Counted from the stretch's first letter, positions 45,375 to 54,412 are shown. The stretch is 64,000 nucleotides of DNA from Nocardia jejuensis NBRC 103114 (GCF_001613145.1 NZ_BDBU01000013.1:124001-188000); one strand, 5' to 3'. Notes: a model not told the origin generated them from the letters alone. Translations and numbers: made by a program.

Positions 45375-46243
45375 CAGGCCGCCCTCCTCTCTGCGGTGAA
45401 GTCGTTCCAGGCCCAGCCCAGCGTGCGGCGGGCCATGACGGACAGGGCGTGCTTGCGGTAGTCCGCGGTGCCACGCACATCGTCGATGGGTTTGGCGGCC
45501 TCGGCGACGAGTGCGCCGAAATCGCGAAGCAGCTTCTCGCCCAGTGGAACCGGGTTGTCCCAGGGCAGATGTTCGGCCAGCAAATCCTGGGCCTCGCGGG
45601 CTCGCAGCGGGGTCGGCCCGGCCGAGCCGATACCGGTGCCCGCGGTGCGGGTGACCGGATCCAGCGCGACCGCGAACGAGCAGACCGCGATCACCATGGC
45701 GTTGCGGGTGCCGACCTTCGAGAAGTACTGCGGCCCCGGCGCGGGTTCGAGCCAGACGGCGCGAATCAGTTCGTCCGCTTCCAGCGCGTTCTTCTTGACC
45801 CAGACGTAGAAGTCGTCGATCGGGATCATGCGGCTGCCACGCGCGGCGGATTCGACCTCGACGACCGCGTTCGCCGCGAGCAGCGCGGGATGCGCGTCAC
45901 CGGCGGGCGAGGCGCCACCGAGGTTGCCGCCGACCGTGCCGCGATTGCGGATCTGTGGCGACCCCACGGTGCGCGAGGCCTGGGCCAGGGCGGGGAGCCG
46001 GTTGCCGAGCTTGCGGATGATCCGCACGTACGGCACGCCCGCGCCGATCCTGATCCGGCCGTCGGCCTCTTCGATCTCGAAGAGTTCCCGGCACGGATTG
46101 AGATCCAGCAGAGCCGCCGGGCGGCCGCGGTCGAAGTTCAGCTCGACCATGACGTCCGTGCCGCCTTGAATCGGCTTGGCGTCGGGGCGTTCGGCGCGCA
46201 GTGCCAGCGCGTCCGCCCAGTTCTCAGGATGTAGGAAATCCAT
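45374..46243 (-). CDS. pucC: Xanthine dehydrogenase, FAD-binding subunit
   Basis: 289 residues of the CoxM/CutM family. FAD contacts: KPIQGGTDVMVELNFDRGRP near the N-terminus and the second signature GSPQIRNRGTVGGNLGGASP, then DAHPALLAANA. ATG 46243 after GGGAG. First of the three subunit genes; 16 bases after urate oxidase, so urate formation and breakdown genes are probably co-transcribed. Confidence 0.92.
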   Translation of the reverse strand: MDFLHPENWADALALRAERPDAKPIQGGTDVMVELNFDRGRPAALLDLNPCRELFEIEEADGRIRIGAGVPYVRIIRKLGNRLPALAQASRTVGSPQIRNRGTVGGNLGGASPAGDAHPALLAANAVVEVESAARGSRMIPIDDFYVWVKKNALEADELIRAVWLEPAPGPQYFSKVGTRNAMVIAVCSFAVALDPVTRTAGTGIGSAGPTPLRAREAQDLLAEHLPWDNPVPLGEKLLRDFGALVAEAAKPIDDVRGTADYRKHALSVMARRTLGWAWNDFTAERRAA

Positions 46244-46259
46244 CGCATCGCTCCCGAAA

Positions 46260-47132
46260 TCAGTCCCACGCCGGGCCGGCGGCGGGGACCTCGCGCACCA
46301 CCGTGCCTTCGATCAGCCCGTAGGGGCGGTCCGCGGCGTAGAACACCTCGTTGTCGTTGACCAGTCCGAACGGTGAGAGATCCACCTCGAAGTGGTGCTT
46401 GTTCGGCAGCGTCAGCTTGACTTCGGCGATGCCCGAGCAGGTTTCGAGCACGCGCTCGCCCATCGCGTACAGCGTCTGCTGCAGCGAGAGGCTGTGGGTG
46501 TCCGCGAACGCCTGCAGCATGGCGCGCTTGACGATCTCGTAGGACTTGTCCCACTCCTCGGCGTCGCCCGAATGCCGCCACTGCGCGTTCACCTCGGTGG
46601 CGAGCACGCGATCATGGGTCTCGCGCAGCGTGGTGTAGCGGTCCTTGATGTAGCCGAAGAACTCCGAACCGGTGGTGTTGAGCACCACGAGCTCCTTGAG
46701 CCCCGACACCACCCACGCGGTGGAACCGTCGTAATGCACGGTGGCGGTGCGGGTCTCACGACCGGAGCGCACGAACGAATGCGGATGGCTGTTCAGGCCG
46801 ACCACATTGCGCTCCCACTCGTACTCCTCGAGCTCGATGCGGGCGTGGCCGATGGTGGGCTGCGAATCCACGAAATGCCGCGCCAGGCGCAGGCCGAACT
46901 CCTCGGGCGAGGCGATCCCGTACTGCTTGGCGAAGGCGAACACCGTGTTCTTCTGGGTGTCGGTCGGCAGCACCGCGCCGTTGTCGCCGGTCAGGTGCAC
47001 CTCGCGCATGTCACCCGAGAGCGCCACGCTGACATTCAGGTCGCGGATCTGGTGCTTGGTTCCGCTCTTGGTGACCTGGACGACGTGAGTCTCCGCCTTG
47101 CCGTAGCGGTTCGGACCGAGCTTGATCGACAT
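46260..47132 (-). CDS. pucL: Urate oxidase (uricase)
   Basis: Cofactor-free oxidation of urate to 5-hydroxyisourate. 290 residues in a single uricase unit of two T-folds. The catalytic pair expected from the family is visible: Lys12 (NRYGKAE) and Thr57 (LPTDTQKNTVF). Other conserved pieces are RDLNVSVALSGDM, LNSHPHSFVRSG and NKHHFEVDLSPFGL. ATG 47132 lies 3 bases after the hydroxyisourate hydrolase gene, with GAGGT inside that gene's end. Confidence 0.94.
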   Translation of the reverse strand: MSIKLGPNRYGKAETHVVQVTKSGTKHQIRDLNVSVALSGDMREVHLTGDNGAVLPTDTQKNTVFAFAKQYGIASPEEFGLRLARHFVDSQPTIGHARIELEEYEWERNVVGLNSHPHSFVRSGRETRTATVHYDGSTAWVVSGLKELVVLNTTGSEFFGYIKDRYTTLRETHDRVLATEVNAQWRHSGDAEEWDKSYEIVKRAMLQAFADTHSLSLQQTLYAMGERVLETCSGIAEVKLTLPNKHHFEVDLSPFGLVNDNEVFYAADRPYGLIEGTVVREVPAAGPAWD

Positions 47133-47135
47133 GGT

Positions 47136-47435
47136 TCAGCTACCTCGATACGTGGAGTAGGAATAGGGGCTCAGCAGCAGCGGCACGTGATAGTGCTCGG
47201 CTGGATCGGCGACCGTGAATTCGATGGTCACCGAGGGGTAGAAAGGACTGATGTCGCCGGTGTCGAAGACCAGGCGGTGCACCCCCGCGGCCGGGGCCGG
47301 CAGGCCTGCGATGCGGCCGTCGGCGTCGGTGTCACCCTGGGCCAGCACGGCGCCGGCCGCGTTCTCGAGGCGAACCGCCATCCCGGCCGCGGGGCGCCCG
47401 GTCGCGGCGTTCAGCACGTGGGTCGACAGACTCAT
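47136..47435 (-). CDS. pucM: 5-hydroxyisourate hydrolase (transthyretin-like)
   Basis: 99 residues. Opens 5-hydroxyisourate to OHCU. Family motifs: SLSTHVLNAATGRPA at the N-terminus with His6, GDTDADGRIAGL, a mid-sequence strand region ending PFYPSVTIEF, AEHYHVPLLLSPYSYSTYRGS and the diagnostic C-terminal YRGS. ATG overlaps the OHCU decarboxylase stop by 4 bases. Confidence 0.93.
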   Translation of the reverse strand: MSLSTHVLNAATGRPAAGMAVRLENAAGAVLAQGDTDADGRIAGLPAPAAGVHRLVFDTGDISPFYPSVTIEFTVADPAEHYHVPLLLSPYSYSTYRGS

Positions 47436-47968
47436 GTGTGCCCCAGCAGTTTTCGGATGCGCAGTGCGGCGATATCGGCAAGTTCCGTTCGTACGACCGC
47501 ACGTTCGCCCTCGACCGAGTTGTTGATCCGGATCCGGAGCTCCGACAGCATCTCCGCGGCGCTGCGTCCGGTGGCGCAGATCAGGAAGACGTGGCCGAAA
47601 TGTTGCTCGTAGGACAGGTTTCCGGCGGCCAGCTCGGCCAGCACGTCGGCATCGGCCGCGGCCGCGCCGGACTGTTCGTCCTGCGACCAGCGGGCCTCGC
47701 GGCGCGCCTCGGCGGACGAGTCCGCGTGTCCCCGAACCGCTTCGGCCCGCTCACCGATGCGGGGGTGCGCCGAGAGCGCCTCCTGAACATCGTCCCAATC
47801 GAGTTCACGCACACCCGACACGGCGGCCTCGATGAGACCCGTCTCGTTCAGGTAGGGCCTGTTCGCGACCAATTTTCGGGCCCACCGACGGGAGGCGCAG
47901 CAGGTCAGCAATTGCGCCTCGGCCTCTTCCAGCGACAGCGCCCCGAGCCAATCCAGGCGACTCGACAT
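47432..47968 (-). CDS. uraD: OHCU decarboxylase
   Basis: 178 residues from ATG 47968, preceded by GGAGGT; an upstream ATG at 48001 lacks a ribosome site. Decarboxylates 2-oxo-4-hydroxy-4-carboxy-5-ureidoimidazoline to S-allantoin. Catalytic His68 lies in LSAHPRIGE, and SYEQHFGHVFLICATGRSA is the second family signature. First gene of the minus-strand purine block, divergent from pucR. Confidence 0.92.
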   Translation of the reverse strand: MSSRLDWLGALSLEEAEAQLLTCCASRRWARKLVANRPYLNETGLIEAAVSGVRELDWDDVQEALSAHPRIGERAEAVRGHADSSAEARREARWSQDEQSGAAAADADVLAELAAGNLSYEQHFGHVFLICATGRSAAEMLSELRIRINNSVEGERAVVRTELADIAALRIRKLLGHT

Positions 47969-48383
47969 CCGACCTCCATCCGTTGCTCTTGCTGATGACA
48001 AGTCAACCGCTGGGCGGCTCCGAACGGCAGGGACGAGACCTCCGAAGATGTGGCCTGCTTCACAGCGGGGGTTTCGTAGATATCTCCAAAGCCGGTAACC
48101 CGCGCTTCACCGGGCGTTGACCCGCCCGCACGGCGCCCGACCAGCGCCCGGCCCGGTCGTTCAGTGGGCCCGCCCCTGTCCGAATCCGTCAGAATCGGGT
48201 AGGGACCCCAGGTGGGAGCGGTCCGCGCGGCATCGCCGGTCCGAGCTGGCCGCACTCGCGATCAGCCGTTGCCCAGGGGGGAATTGTGTAGGTTGGTGGG
48301 GCTCAGGCGACCGAGCGGTTGCCCCTCGAACCCCCGATGGAGTGGTCTCGGGCGCAGATCAGACAGGATTTGATCGCTCAATC
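47969..48383. other. Divergent control region between uraD and pucR
   Basis: About 415 bases without a gene. It must contain the promoters of the purine block (left) and of pucR (right) and probably the PucR site. I did not find a clear palindrome. Confidence 0.5.
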
Positions 48384-49892
48384 ATGCGACTACGTTCCCT
48401 GTTGGACATGACGGAAATCGGCCTGGAGCTCGTCACCGGCGCGGACGAGTTGGACCGGTTCGTGCGCTGGGTCGTCACGACGGACATGCTCGATCCCAGC
48501 CGGTACCTCTCGGGCGGTGAGCTGGTGCTGACGGGGATGCAGTGGCGGCGCGCACCCAGCGACAGCGACACCTTCGTGGCCGCGCTGTCCAAGGCCCGGG
48601 TCGCGGGGCTCGCGGCCGGTGACGCCAAGTACGGCGAGACGCCCGAGGACATCGTGAAAGCATGTGAGCGGCACCGGATTCCGCTGTTCCGGGTGCCCGA
48701 GCAGGTGGCGTTCGCGACGGTGATCGAGCACGTCAACCGGAACCTGTCCACGGGCCGGGCGGCGGATCTGACCGCCATCCTGGACCGGCATCGGCAACTG
48801 GTGTCCGGCGGCGGGCTCGATTCGGTACTCGATCTGATCCATCGCAATCTCGGTACGCACACCTGGGTGGTGTCCTCCACCGGCCGCGTGGTCGCGGGGC
48901 CGGTGCCGGAACTGCCTGATTCGGTGCGCACCGCCATCCTCGGCTCGGCACGCCTGCCCGCCGTGATCACCCACGAGGGCACGGCGTATTCGCTGTTCGC
49001 GGTGGATGCGGACGGGACCTCGCGAGTGGCCGACTGGTTCCTGGTGTTCGAGGGCAGCCATCGCGAATGGTCCGAGGAACGACGGGCGCTGGCCGGTGAG
49101 CTGGCCGCGGTGGTCTCGCTGGAACGGGCGCGGCACGACGATCGCCAGAGCGCGGAGGGGCGGCTGGCGCAGGAGCTCGTCGAGTTGATCGTGTCCGACG
49201 CCAAGCCCTCGGAGATCGTGTCGCGGCTGGAGCTGACCGGGCTGCGACTGGCGGATCAGTATCTGGCCGTGGCCGCCACCGCCGATTCGGGGACCGTGCG
49301 GCCGGGCGAGCTGCGCGCGGTGCTGCGCGAAATCCTTTACGGCAGAAGCCCGGCCGCCGGAGTAGTCGACGGCGAGGCCATCGCGCTGGTGGCTCTCGGG
49401 GACGACATCGGCCTCGATGACCGGATTCATCGTGCGATCGAGGCGCTCGAGCCCGGATTGCAGGGCGCGCGGCTGTCGGTGGGGATCAGCGGCGCGGTGG
49501 ACGGCGAAGGGCTGCGCGGCGCGGTCGAGGAAGCGCGATACGCGCGGCGGATGGCGGCGGAACGACGTCAGCCCACCAGCGTGGTGCGGCACGACGAGCT
49601 GGCCACGCACATGCTGCTGCTGGCCAGCGTGCCCGACGAGGTGCGGCGAATGTTCCGGGTGCGACTGCTGGACCCGCTGAGCAGCTACGACAAGGACAAT
49701 CGCGCGGATCTGGTGCATACGCTCGAGGCGTTTCTCGAACAGTCGGGATCGTGGAGCAAGTGCGCGGAGATCCTGCATGTGCACGTGAACACGCTGCGAT
49801 ATCGGGTTCAGCGGATCGAGGAGCTGACCGGGCGTGATCTGTCCCGGCTCGAGGATCGAGTGGACTTCTTCCTGGCGCTGGCGCTGCGGTAG
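48384..49892 (+). CDS. pucR: PucR-family transcriptional regulator of purine catabolism
   Basis: 502 residues from ATG 48384; an open frame continues upstream but family similarity begins at MRLRSLLDMTEIGLELVTG. The N-terminal PucR domain (about 1-125) has RYLSGGELVLTGMQWR; a central GGDEF-like region follows; the C-terminal PucR-type HTH is LVHTLEAFLEQSGSWSKCAE followed by LHVHVNTLRYRVQRIEELTG. No strong ribosome site precedes ATG 48384. Divergent from the purine degradation genes, so it is the likely regulator of that block, responding to a pathway intermediate such as allantoin (B. subtilis precedent). Confidence 0.88.
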   Translation: MRLRSLLDMTEIGLELVTGADELDRFVRWVVTTDMLDPSRYLSGGELVLTGMQWRRAPSDSDTFVAALSKARVAGLAAGDAKYGETPEDIVKACERHRIPLFRVPEQVAFATVIEHVNRNLSTGRAADLTAILDRHRQLVSGGGLDSVLDLIHRNLGTHTWVVSSTGRVVAGPVPELPDSVRTAILGSARLPAVITHEGTAYSLFAVDADGTSRVADWFLVFEGSHREWSEERRALAGELAAVVSLERARHDDRQSAEGRLAQELVELIVSDAKPSEIVSRLELTGLRLADQYLAVAATADSGTVRPGELRAVLREILYGRSPAAGVVDGEAIALVALGDDIGLDDRIHRAIEALEPGLQGARLSVGISGAVDGEGLRGAVEEARYARRMAAERRQPTSVVRHDELATHMLLLASVPDEVRRMFRVRLLDPLSSYDKDNRADLVHTLEAFLEQSGSWSKCAEILHVHVNTLRYRVQRIEELTGRDLSRLEDRVDFFLALALR

Positions 49893-49899
49893 CGAGGGG

Positions 49900-51039
49900 T
49901 CAACCGGCCTGGTTCGCGTAGTCGGACATCCGAGCGAGGAGCTGTTCCAGGGCATCCGGAGCGAAGGAGGCGGCCAGGTTCGCCGCTGATTCGGCGGCCT
50001 TGCCCGCGCTGCGCGGGAACAGCCCCGCCTCGTACCGAGCGAGGGCGGCCTCGGGGTCGGCGTGGTTCGCCAGCGCGGTCGCCAGTTCCGCGCCGTCGAG
50101 CATGGCGAGGTTGGCTCCTTCGCCCGCGAACGGAGACATGACGTGCGCCGCGTCGCCCACCAGGGTCACCCCGGGTACGCGGGACCAGCTGTGACCGACC
50201 GGCAGAGCGTGGATCGGGCGGGGAACCAGCGCGCCGTCGGCATCCGCGACCAAGGCGCGCAGGCGCTCGTCCCAGTCGTGGAAGTGTTGCAGGACAGCCG
50301 CTTTCGCGGTGACTGGCACGGTGAAGTCGATGGCGTGCAGGGAGTCCACGGGGATGGCCAGCGCGGCGTAGGTGTGCAGGCTGCCGTCGGTTTCCCGATG
50401 CGTGAGAAAGCCTTTGCCGTCGCCGAGCGCGAACATCATTCCGGGGCCGACCAATTCGGCTGTGGCGTGGTGATGGTCCTGCACCGGGAACAGGTCGCAC
50501 TCGATGAAGGAGATGCCGGAGTAGGCCGGGATCGCCGCGGAGAGCAGTGGCCGGACCTTGGACCAGGCACCGTCCGCGCCGATGAGCAGGTCGGTGGTGA
50601 AGCTCGTGCCGTCGGCCAGGGTGACCCGGTGTCCGCCGCCGCCGGTCGGCCGGATGTCCACCGCCTTCGCGCCCCAGCGAACGGTGTTCCCGGGCAGGGA
50701 TTCCAGAAGTAGCCGGCGCAGGTCGTTGCGATCGATCTCGGGGCGGCCACCATCGCCGCCGTCGTCGCTCATGCGCACGACGCCGGTCTTGTCGACGATG
50801 CGCATGGCGTCGCCGCCGGGGAGGATCAGCTGCTGGAACCGTTCGAACAGACCTGCCGCGCGCAGGGCGGCCTGGCCCGACTCGACATGCATGTCGAGCA
50901 TGCCGCCTTGATCGCGGGCAGTGGACGAAGCGTCGAGTTCGTAGATGACAGAGGCGATTCCATGGACGTGCAGGACTCGGGCCAGAACCAGGCCGCCGAG
51001 GCCCGCGCCGATGATCGCTATCGAATGATGTTCGGACAT
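49900..51039 (-). CDS. FAD-dependent monooxygenase, Tet(X)-like
   Basis: 379 residues, ATG 51039 after GAGGAGG. Group A flavoprotein hydroxylase: SIAIIGAGLGGLVLARVL (FAD motif), GGMLDMHVESGQAALRAAGL and RPEIDRNDLRRLLLESLP, which closely follow Tet(X) wording, the LIGADGAWS DG motif, and GDAAHVMSPFAGEGANLAM (GD motif). Tet(X) hydroxylates tetracyclines, but environmental relatives act on many aromatics, so resistance cannot be assumed. It follows a TetR gene by 19 bases and is probably its regulated partner. Confidence 0.85.
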   Translation of the reverse strand: MSEHHSIAIIGAGLGGLVLARVLHVHGIASVIYELDASSTARDQGGMLDMHVESGQAALRAAGLFERFQQLILPGGDAMRIVDKTGVVRMSDDGGDGGRPEIDRNDLRRLLLESLPGNTVRWGAKAVDIRPTGGGGHRVTLADGTSFTTDLLIGADGAWSKVRPLLSAAIPAYSGISFIECDLFPVQDHHHATAELVGPGMMFALGDGKGFLTHRETDGSLHTYAALAIPVDSLHAIDFTVPVTAKAAVLQHFHDWDERLRALVADADGALVPRPIHALPVGHSWSRVPGVTLVGDAAHVMSPFAGEGANLAMLDGAELATALANHADPEAALARYEAGLFPRSAGKAAESAANLAASFAPDALEQLLARMSDYANQAG

Positions 51040-51058
51040 CGTGTTTTCCTCCTCGAAA

Positions 51059-51766
51059 TCAGTGGCTGTGGTTACCGGGCAGTGGATCCGGTCGCGGGGT
51101 GTGCAGTGCGCCGTTGAGGATCAGGCGGAAGCCCCAGTCCAGTCGCGCTTCTCCGGAGCCGGACATCATCTCCGAGGCCAGGGCGGCCGTGTGCGGGTGG
51201 GTCCGGGGCGGGGCGTCGCGCAGGGCGGCGGCCAGGGCGTGATGGTCGGCGTCCGCGGCGGGGTCGGCGTCATGGCCGGTCTGTTCGGCGGCGGTCGCGG
51301 TGGCGTATTGCAGGAGCAGGTCCAGCGCCCAGGCCGCTTCGCGATCGGGCACACCGCCCTCGCGCAGCAGCGCGAGAACGGCTTCGACCAGGTTCAGGTA
51401 GCCGGGACCGGACGGGCGGGCGGTCAGCGCGGAGCGCGCGAGGGCGGGGTTGCCGAACAGCACCGTCGTGTACGAGGTGAGCACCGCGACCAGGCGGTCC
51501 TGCCACGCGCCGGCAGCGGTGACCGGCGTCAGGTCCACCTCTCGCAGCAACTCGTCCAGGATCGCGGCGTGCAGTTCGCCGGTATTGCGGACGTAGACGT
51601 ACAGCGACGCCGGGCCGGTGTCGAGTTCCTGGGCGAGCCGCCGCATGGTGACACGCTCGAGGCCATCCGCACGCATGACATCGAGTGCGGCGGCGATGAT
51701 GCCCGACCTGGTGAGGGCCGGTTTCGCGGGGCGTTCGCGGCGACTGCGCGCGTGGTCGGTGGGCAT
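51059..51766 (-). CDS. TetR-family repressor with TetR_C-type ligand domain
   Basis: 235 residues from ATG 51766. HTH region ALTRSGIIAAALDVMRADG, then LERVTMRRLAQELDTGPASL and YVYVRNTGELHAAIL, the wording typical of TetR(class)-like repressors with a TetR_C domain. Longer in-frame starts exist to 51862 but run through the palindromic operators, so 51766 is preferred. A TACCCT -10-like element on the minus strand lies only a few bases before the ATG, suggesting a short or absent leader. Forms an operon with the Tet(X)-like gene. Confidence 0.82.
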   Translation of the reverse strand: MPTDHARSRRERPAKPALTRSGIIAAALDVMRADGLERVTMRRLAQELDTGPASLYVYVRNTGELHAAILDELLREVDLTPVTAAGAWQDRLVAVLTSYTTVLFGNPALARSALTARPSGPGYLNLVEAVLALLREGGVPDREAAWALDLLLQYATATAAEQTGHDADPAADADHHALAAALRDAPPRTHPHTAALASEMMSGSGEARLDWGFRLILNGALHTPRPDPLPGNHSH

Positions 51767-51777
51767 GTTTCGAGGGT

Positions 51778-51822
51778 AACGAACATGTTCGTTACGAACA
51801 AGTACGCTACGAACATGTTCGT
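51778..51822. promoter_or_regulatory. Two palindromic TetR operators
   Basis: AACGAACATGTTCGTT (51778-51793) is a perfect 16-bp palindrome; ACGAACATGTTCGT (51809-51822) is a perfect 14-bp palindrome. Centres are 30 bp apart with a degenerate half-site (ACGAACAAG) between them. They lie immediately upstream of the TetR gene. Confidence 0.8.
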
Positions 51823-52339
51823 TGTGCGTCGCACCACAGTGCGTGCGTGAGGTGAACTGCACATCCTCCCTCGACTCGGATGCGCTGCGACAGATACTGC
51901 TCGGGCGCCTGCATCCTCGCGAATTTCCGGGTGCGAAAGAAAGGTGGAAGACCGAGGATTCGAACCCTGAGTTCGAGCGCCGGATCCCGTCGGGAACGAG
52001 TTCCGCAACACCTGCTCGAATTATCTTTCACAGTTCATCGTGCCGAACGTGGCTCATTTCCGGATCCGGAAGAACCTGCGACACACCGGCCGCAGGGAAA
52101 ATTGTTGGGTCACAACCTGTTTGTAGCCCGAGGCCGGGAACTCGGCGATGGCCGGATCGATATCGGACGTCAGGCGAGAAAGGCCGCATCGGTATAGGAG
52201 GTCATGAGAGCAAGGCCCTGCGCGGCCGCACCACGGCTGCCGACCGGCAGCCGTCCTGTAAGTGAACACCGCCCGGCGATCTACTGAGCAGCGGCGATTC
52301 GCTCGGCGAGGAAGGGTGAGCGACCGTACAGTAGGTTTC
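51823..52339. other. Gene-free stretch between TetR operators and ku
   Basis: About 515 bases with no supportable gene. A tRNA T-arm-like motif (GGTTCGAATCC, minus strand, near 51960) occurs but no cloverleaf could be built around it. Confidence 0.45.
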
Positions 52340-53251
52340 ATGCGGTCGATTTGGAAGGGCTCCATCGCGTTCGGCTTGGTGAATGTCCCCGTGAAGGTCT
52401 ATACGGCCACGGAGGACCACGACATCAAGTTTCATCAGGTGCATGCCGCCGACGGGGGGCGCATTCGCTATGAGCGACTGTGCACCATCGATGGGCAACC
52501 GGTGCAGTACGCGGATATCGACAAGGCCTACGAATCCCCCGACGGTGACCGGGTGATTCTGACCGACGAGGATTTCTCGAAGCTCCCCGCGGCGGAGAAA
52601 CACGAGATTCCGGTGCTGCAATTCGTGCCGTCCGAGCAGATCGATCCGATTCTGTACGACAAGAGCTATTACCTCGAACCGGATTCGACCACGCCCAAGG
52701 CGTATGTGCTGCTTGCCAAGACGCTCGAGCAGGTGGATCGCGTCGCGCTCGTGCATTTCACGCTGCGGCAGAAGACTCGGCTGGCGGCGCTGCGGGTGCG
52801 CGAGGGGGTGCTGGTGCTGCAGACCATGCTGTGGCCGGACGAGGTGCGGGCGGTGGCGTTCGACAAGCTCGACGGCGTCCCCGAGCCCAAGTCGCAGGAA
52901 TTGAAGATGGCCGAGACGCTGGTCGACACGCTGTCCGACGATTTCGATCCGACGCTGTACGTGGACGAGTACCAGGCCGAGTTGAAGAAGATGCTGGACG
53001 AGGCGATCGCCAGCGGCAGCAGCAAGGTCACCCGCGCCCCCGAGGCGGCGTCGGCTCCGGAGATGGACGCGGAGGTCGTGGACCTGGTCGCCGCATTGCA
53101 ACGCAGTCTCGAGGCGTCGGGGCGCGGTGGGTCGGCGCCCGCGTCGCCCAAGAAGGCGACCAAGGCCGCGAAGACGACCAAGGCCGCCGCGAAACCCGCC
53201 AAGAAGGCAGCGAAGAAGGCTCCGGCGAAGCAGGCCCGCAAGGGCGCCTGA
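52340..53251 (+). CDS. ku: Non-homologous end-joining protein Ku
   Basis: Homodimeric DNA-end ring of bacterial NHEJ, partner of LigD. 303 residues from ATG 52340. Starts MRSIWKGSIAFGLVNVPVKV, the invariant Ku N-terminus; core segments KFHQVHAADGGRIRYERLC and LRQKTRLAALRVREGVLVL; a minimal C-terminal domain, then a Lys/Ala-rich tail (KKATKAAKTTKAAAKPAKKA) that in Ku homologues adds DNA binding and threading. No ligD is in the window. Only a weak AGG precedes the start. Confidence 0.93.
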   Translation: MRSIWKGSIAFGLVNVPVKVYTATEDHDIKFHQVHAADGGRIRYERLCTIDGQPVQYADIDKAYESPDGDRVILTDEDFSKLPAAEKHEIPVLQFVPSEQIDPILYDKSYYLEPDSTTPKAYVLLAKTLEQVDRVALVHFTLRQKTRLAALRVREGVLVLQTMLWPDEVRAVAFDKLDGVPEPKSQELKMAETLVDTLSDDFDPTLYVDEYQAELKKMLDEAIASGSSKVTRAPEAASAPEMDAEVVDLVAALQRSLEASGRGGSAPASPKKATKAAKTTKAAAKPAKKAAKKAPAKQARKGA

Positions 53252-53326
53252 TATCACGGGATCGGACTACGCCTCGCGACCCCTCGCATACCGGACTCAC
53301 AGCATCCACCTGGCAAACTGTCGGAT

Positions 53327-53911
53327 ATGGAACCCGCGATAGCGATCGTCCCGATGGGCCTGGGCCACCTGCGTCAGGTCCTCGATCTGGGATACGAGGC
53401 GTTCGACACCACCACCAAGCCGTACACCTCCTGGTCGCTCACCTCGGTGGCCGAGCACCTGGACAGTGCCAGCCGCTCCTGCTGGGTGGCGGTGGACTCG
53501 GACCGGGTCGTCGGATTCGTCCTGGGTTCCATGGAATTCGAGCTGCGCGAGGACTGGGCGTACGTCGAGTGGATCGCGGTCTCACCCGATATGCAGGGGC
53601 ACGGAATCGCGGGGCGGTTGATGACCGCGTGTTGCGACACGCTCTTCCACAGCGGGGCGCGCCGGATCGTGACCGATGTCGAGAACCACAACACCGCCTC
53701 GGCGGCGCTGATGCGCCGCAACGGATTCACCGAGGGGACCACGGTCACGCTGTTCGTGCGGCCGAACCCGGCCGAGTCGGGTGCCTCCGACGACGATCAG
53801 GTGGCACTGCCGCCGGGCACCAAACGCGACCTCATCCGCAAGGGCCGCATTGCGGGTGAAGGCGGCCGAAATCGCACGCCCCGCGGTCCGGCCGGAGTCG
53901 GTACCGAATAG
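53327..53911 (+). CDS. GNAT-family N-acetyltransferase
   Basis: 194 residues from ATG 53327. Acetyl-CoA-binding motif A: YVEWIAVSPDMQGHGIAGRL (Q-x-x-G-x-A/G), followed by ENHNTASAALMRRNGF (motif B). The last 40 residues are a polar, low-complexity extension. Substrate unknown; the wording resembles RimI-like or small-molecule acetyltransferases. Convergent with the next gene; the two stop codons are adjacent. Confidence 0.82.
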   Translation: MEPAIAIVPMGLGHLRQVLDLGYEAFDTTTKPYTSWSLTSVAEHLDSASRSCWVAVDSDRVVGFVLGSMEFELREDWAYVEWIAVSPDMQGHGIAGRLMTACCDTLFHSGARRIVTDVENHNTASAALMRRNGFTEGTTVTLFVRPNPAESGASDDDQVALPPGTKRDLIRKGRIAGEGGRNRTPRGPAGVGTE

Positions 53912-54412
53912 TCAGGCGAGCAGCGCGTCCAAGCGCTGCCACATCTGATCGGCGGCGGGCACCTCGGTGGTCAGCCCGGCCAGCTTGGCGCGGAACGCCG
54001 TGTGTTCCGAGCGGTACATCGCCAGCAGCCGTTGATTGTTCGCGGCGGACGCTTCGACATTCGCGATCCGGTCGGCGAGTTTCAGGATCGCGGCCGGCGG
54101 ATGCGCGACGATCTTGGCCTGGGCGTCGGCATTGCGCTCGCGACGGCTCTCCCCCACTCCGGTCACCGCCCACACCAGGTCCGCGACCGGTTTCCCGAAC
54201 GCCTCGTCGATCTGCATGATCGTGATCGGGGTGTCCTCGACGACGTCGTGCAGCCACGCCGCCACGCCGGTGTCCCCGCCGATGCCGTACTCCGCGAGCA
54301 CCGCGCGCACGGCGGCCAGATGAGTGACGTAGGGCTGATCCCCGTACCGCTGCGCCCCGTGTGCCCGCTCGGCGAACGCCCGAGCCGACACCTCGATCTC
54401 ATTCAAAGTCAT
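53912..54412 (-). CDS. HD-domain phosphohydrolase, (p)ppGpp-hydrolase-like
   Basis: 166 residues from ATG 54412. AERAHGAQRYGDQPYVTHLA holds the first metal His region, AAWLHDVVEDTPITI the HDxxED signature, and KIVAHPPAAILKLADRIANV the second Asp. This is the layout of stand-alone RelA/SpoT-type hydrolase domains (MESH1/small alarmone hydrolase), but no synthetase domain is present. It may hydrolyse ppGpp or another nucleotide. No strong ribosome site; ATG 54436 is an alternative start. Confidence 0.75.
   Translation of the reverse strand: MTLNEIEVSARAFAERAHGAQRYGDQPYVTHLAAVRAVLAEYGIGGDTGVAAWLHDVVEDTPITIMQIDEAFGKPVADLVWAVTGVGESRRERNADAQAKIVAHPPAAILKLADRIANVEASAANNQRLLAMYRSEHTAFRAKLAGLTTEVPAADQMWQRLDALLA

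Noticed and set aside
51935..52020. tRNA-like motif (GGTTCGAATCC, minus strand) suggesting a tRNA or att-site fragment
   Set aside because: The T stem is mismatched and no matching 5' acceptor arm, D arm or anticodon arm could be built; no integrase is nearby.
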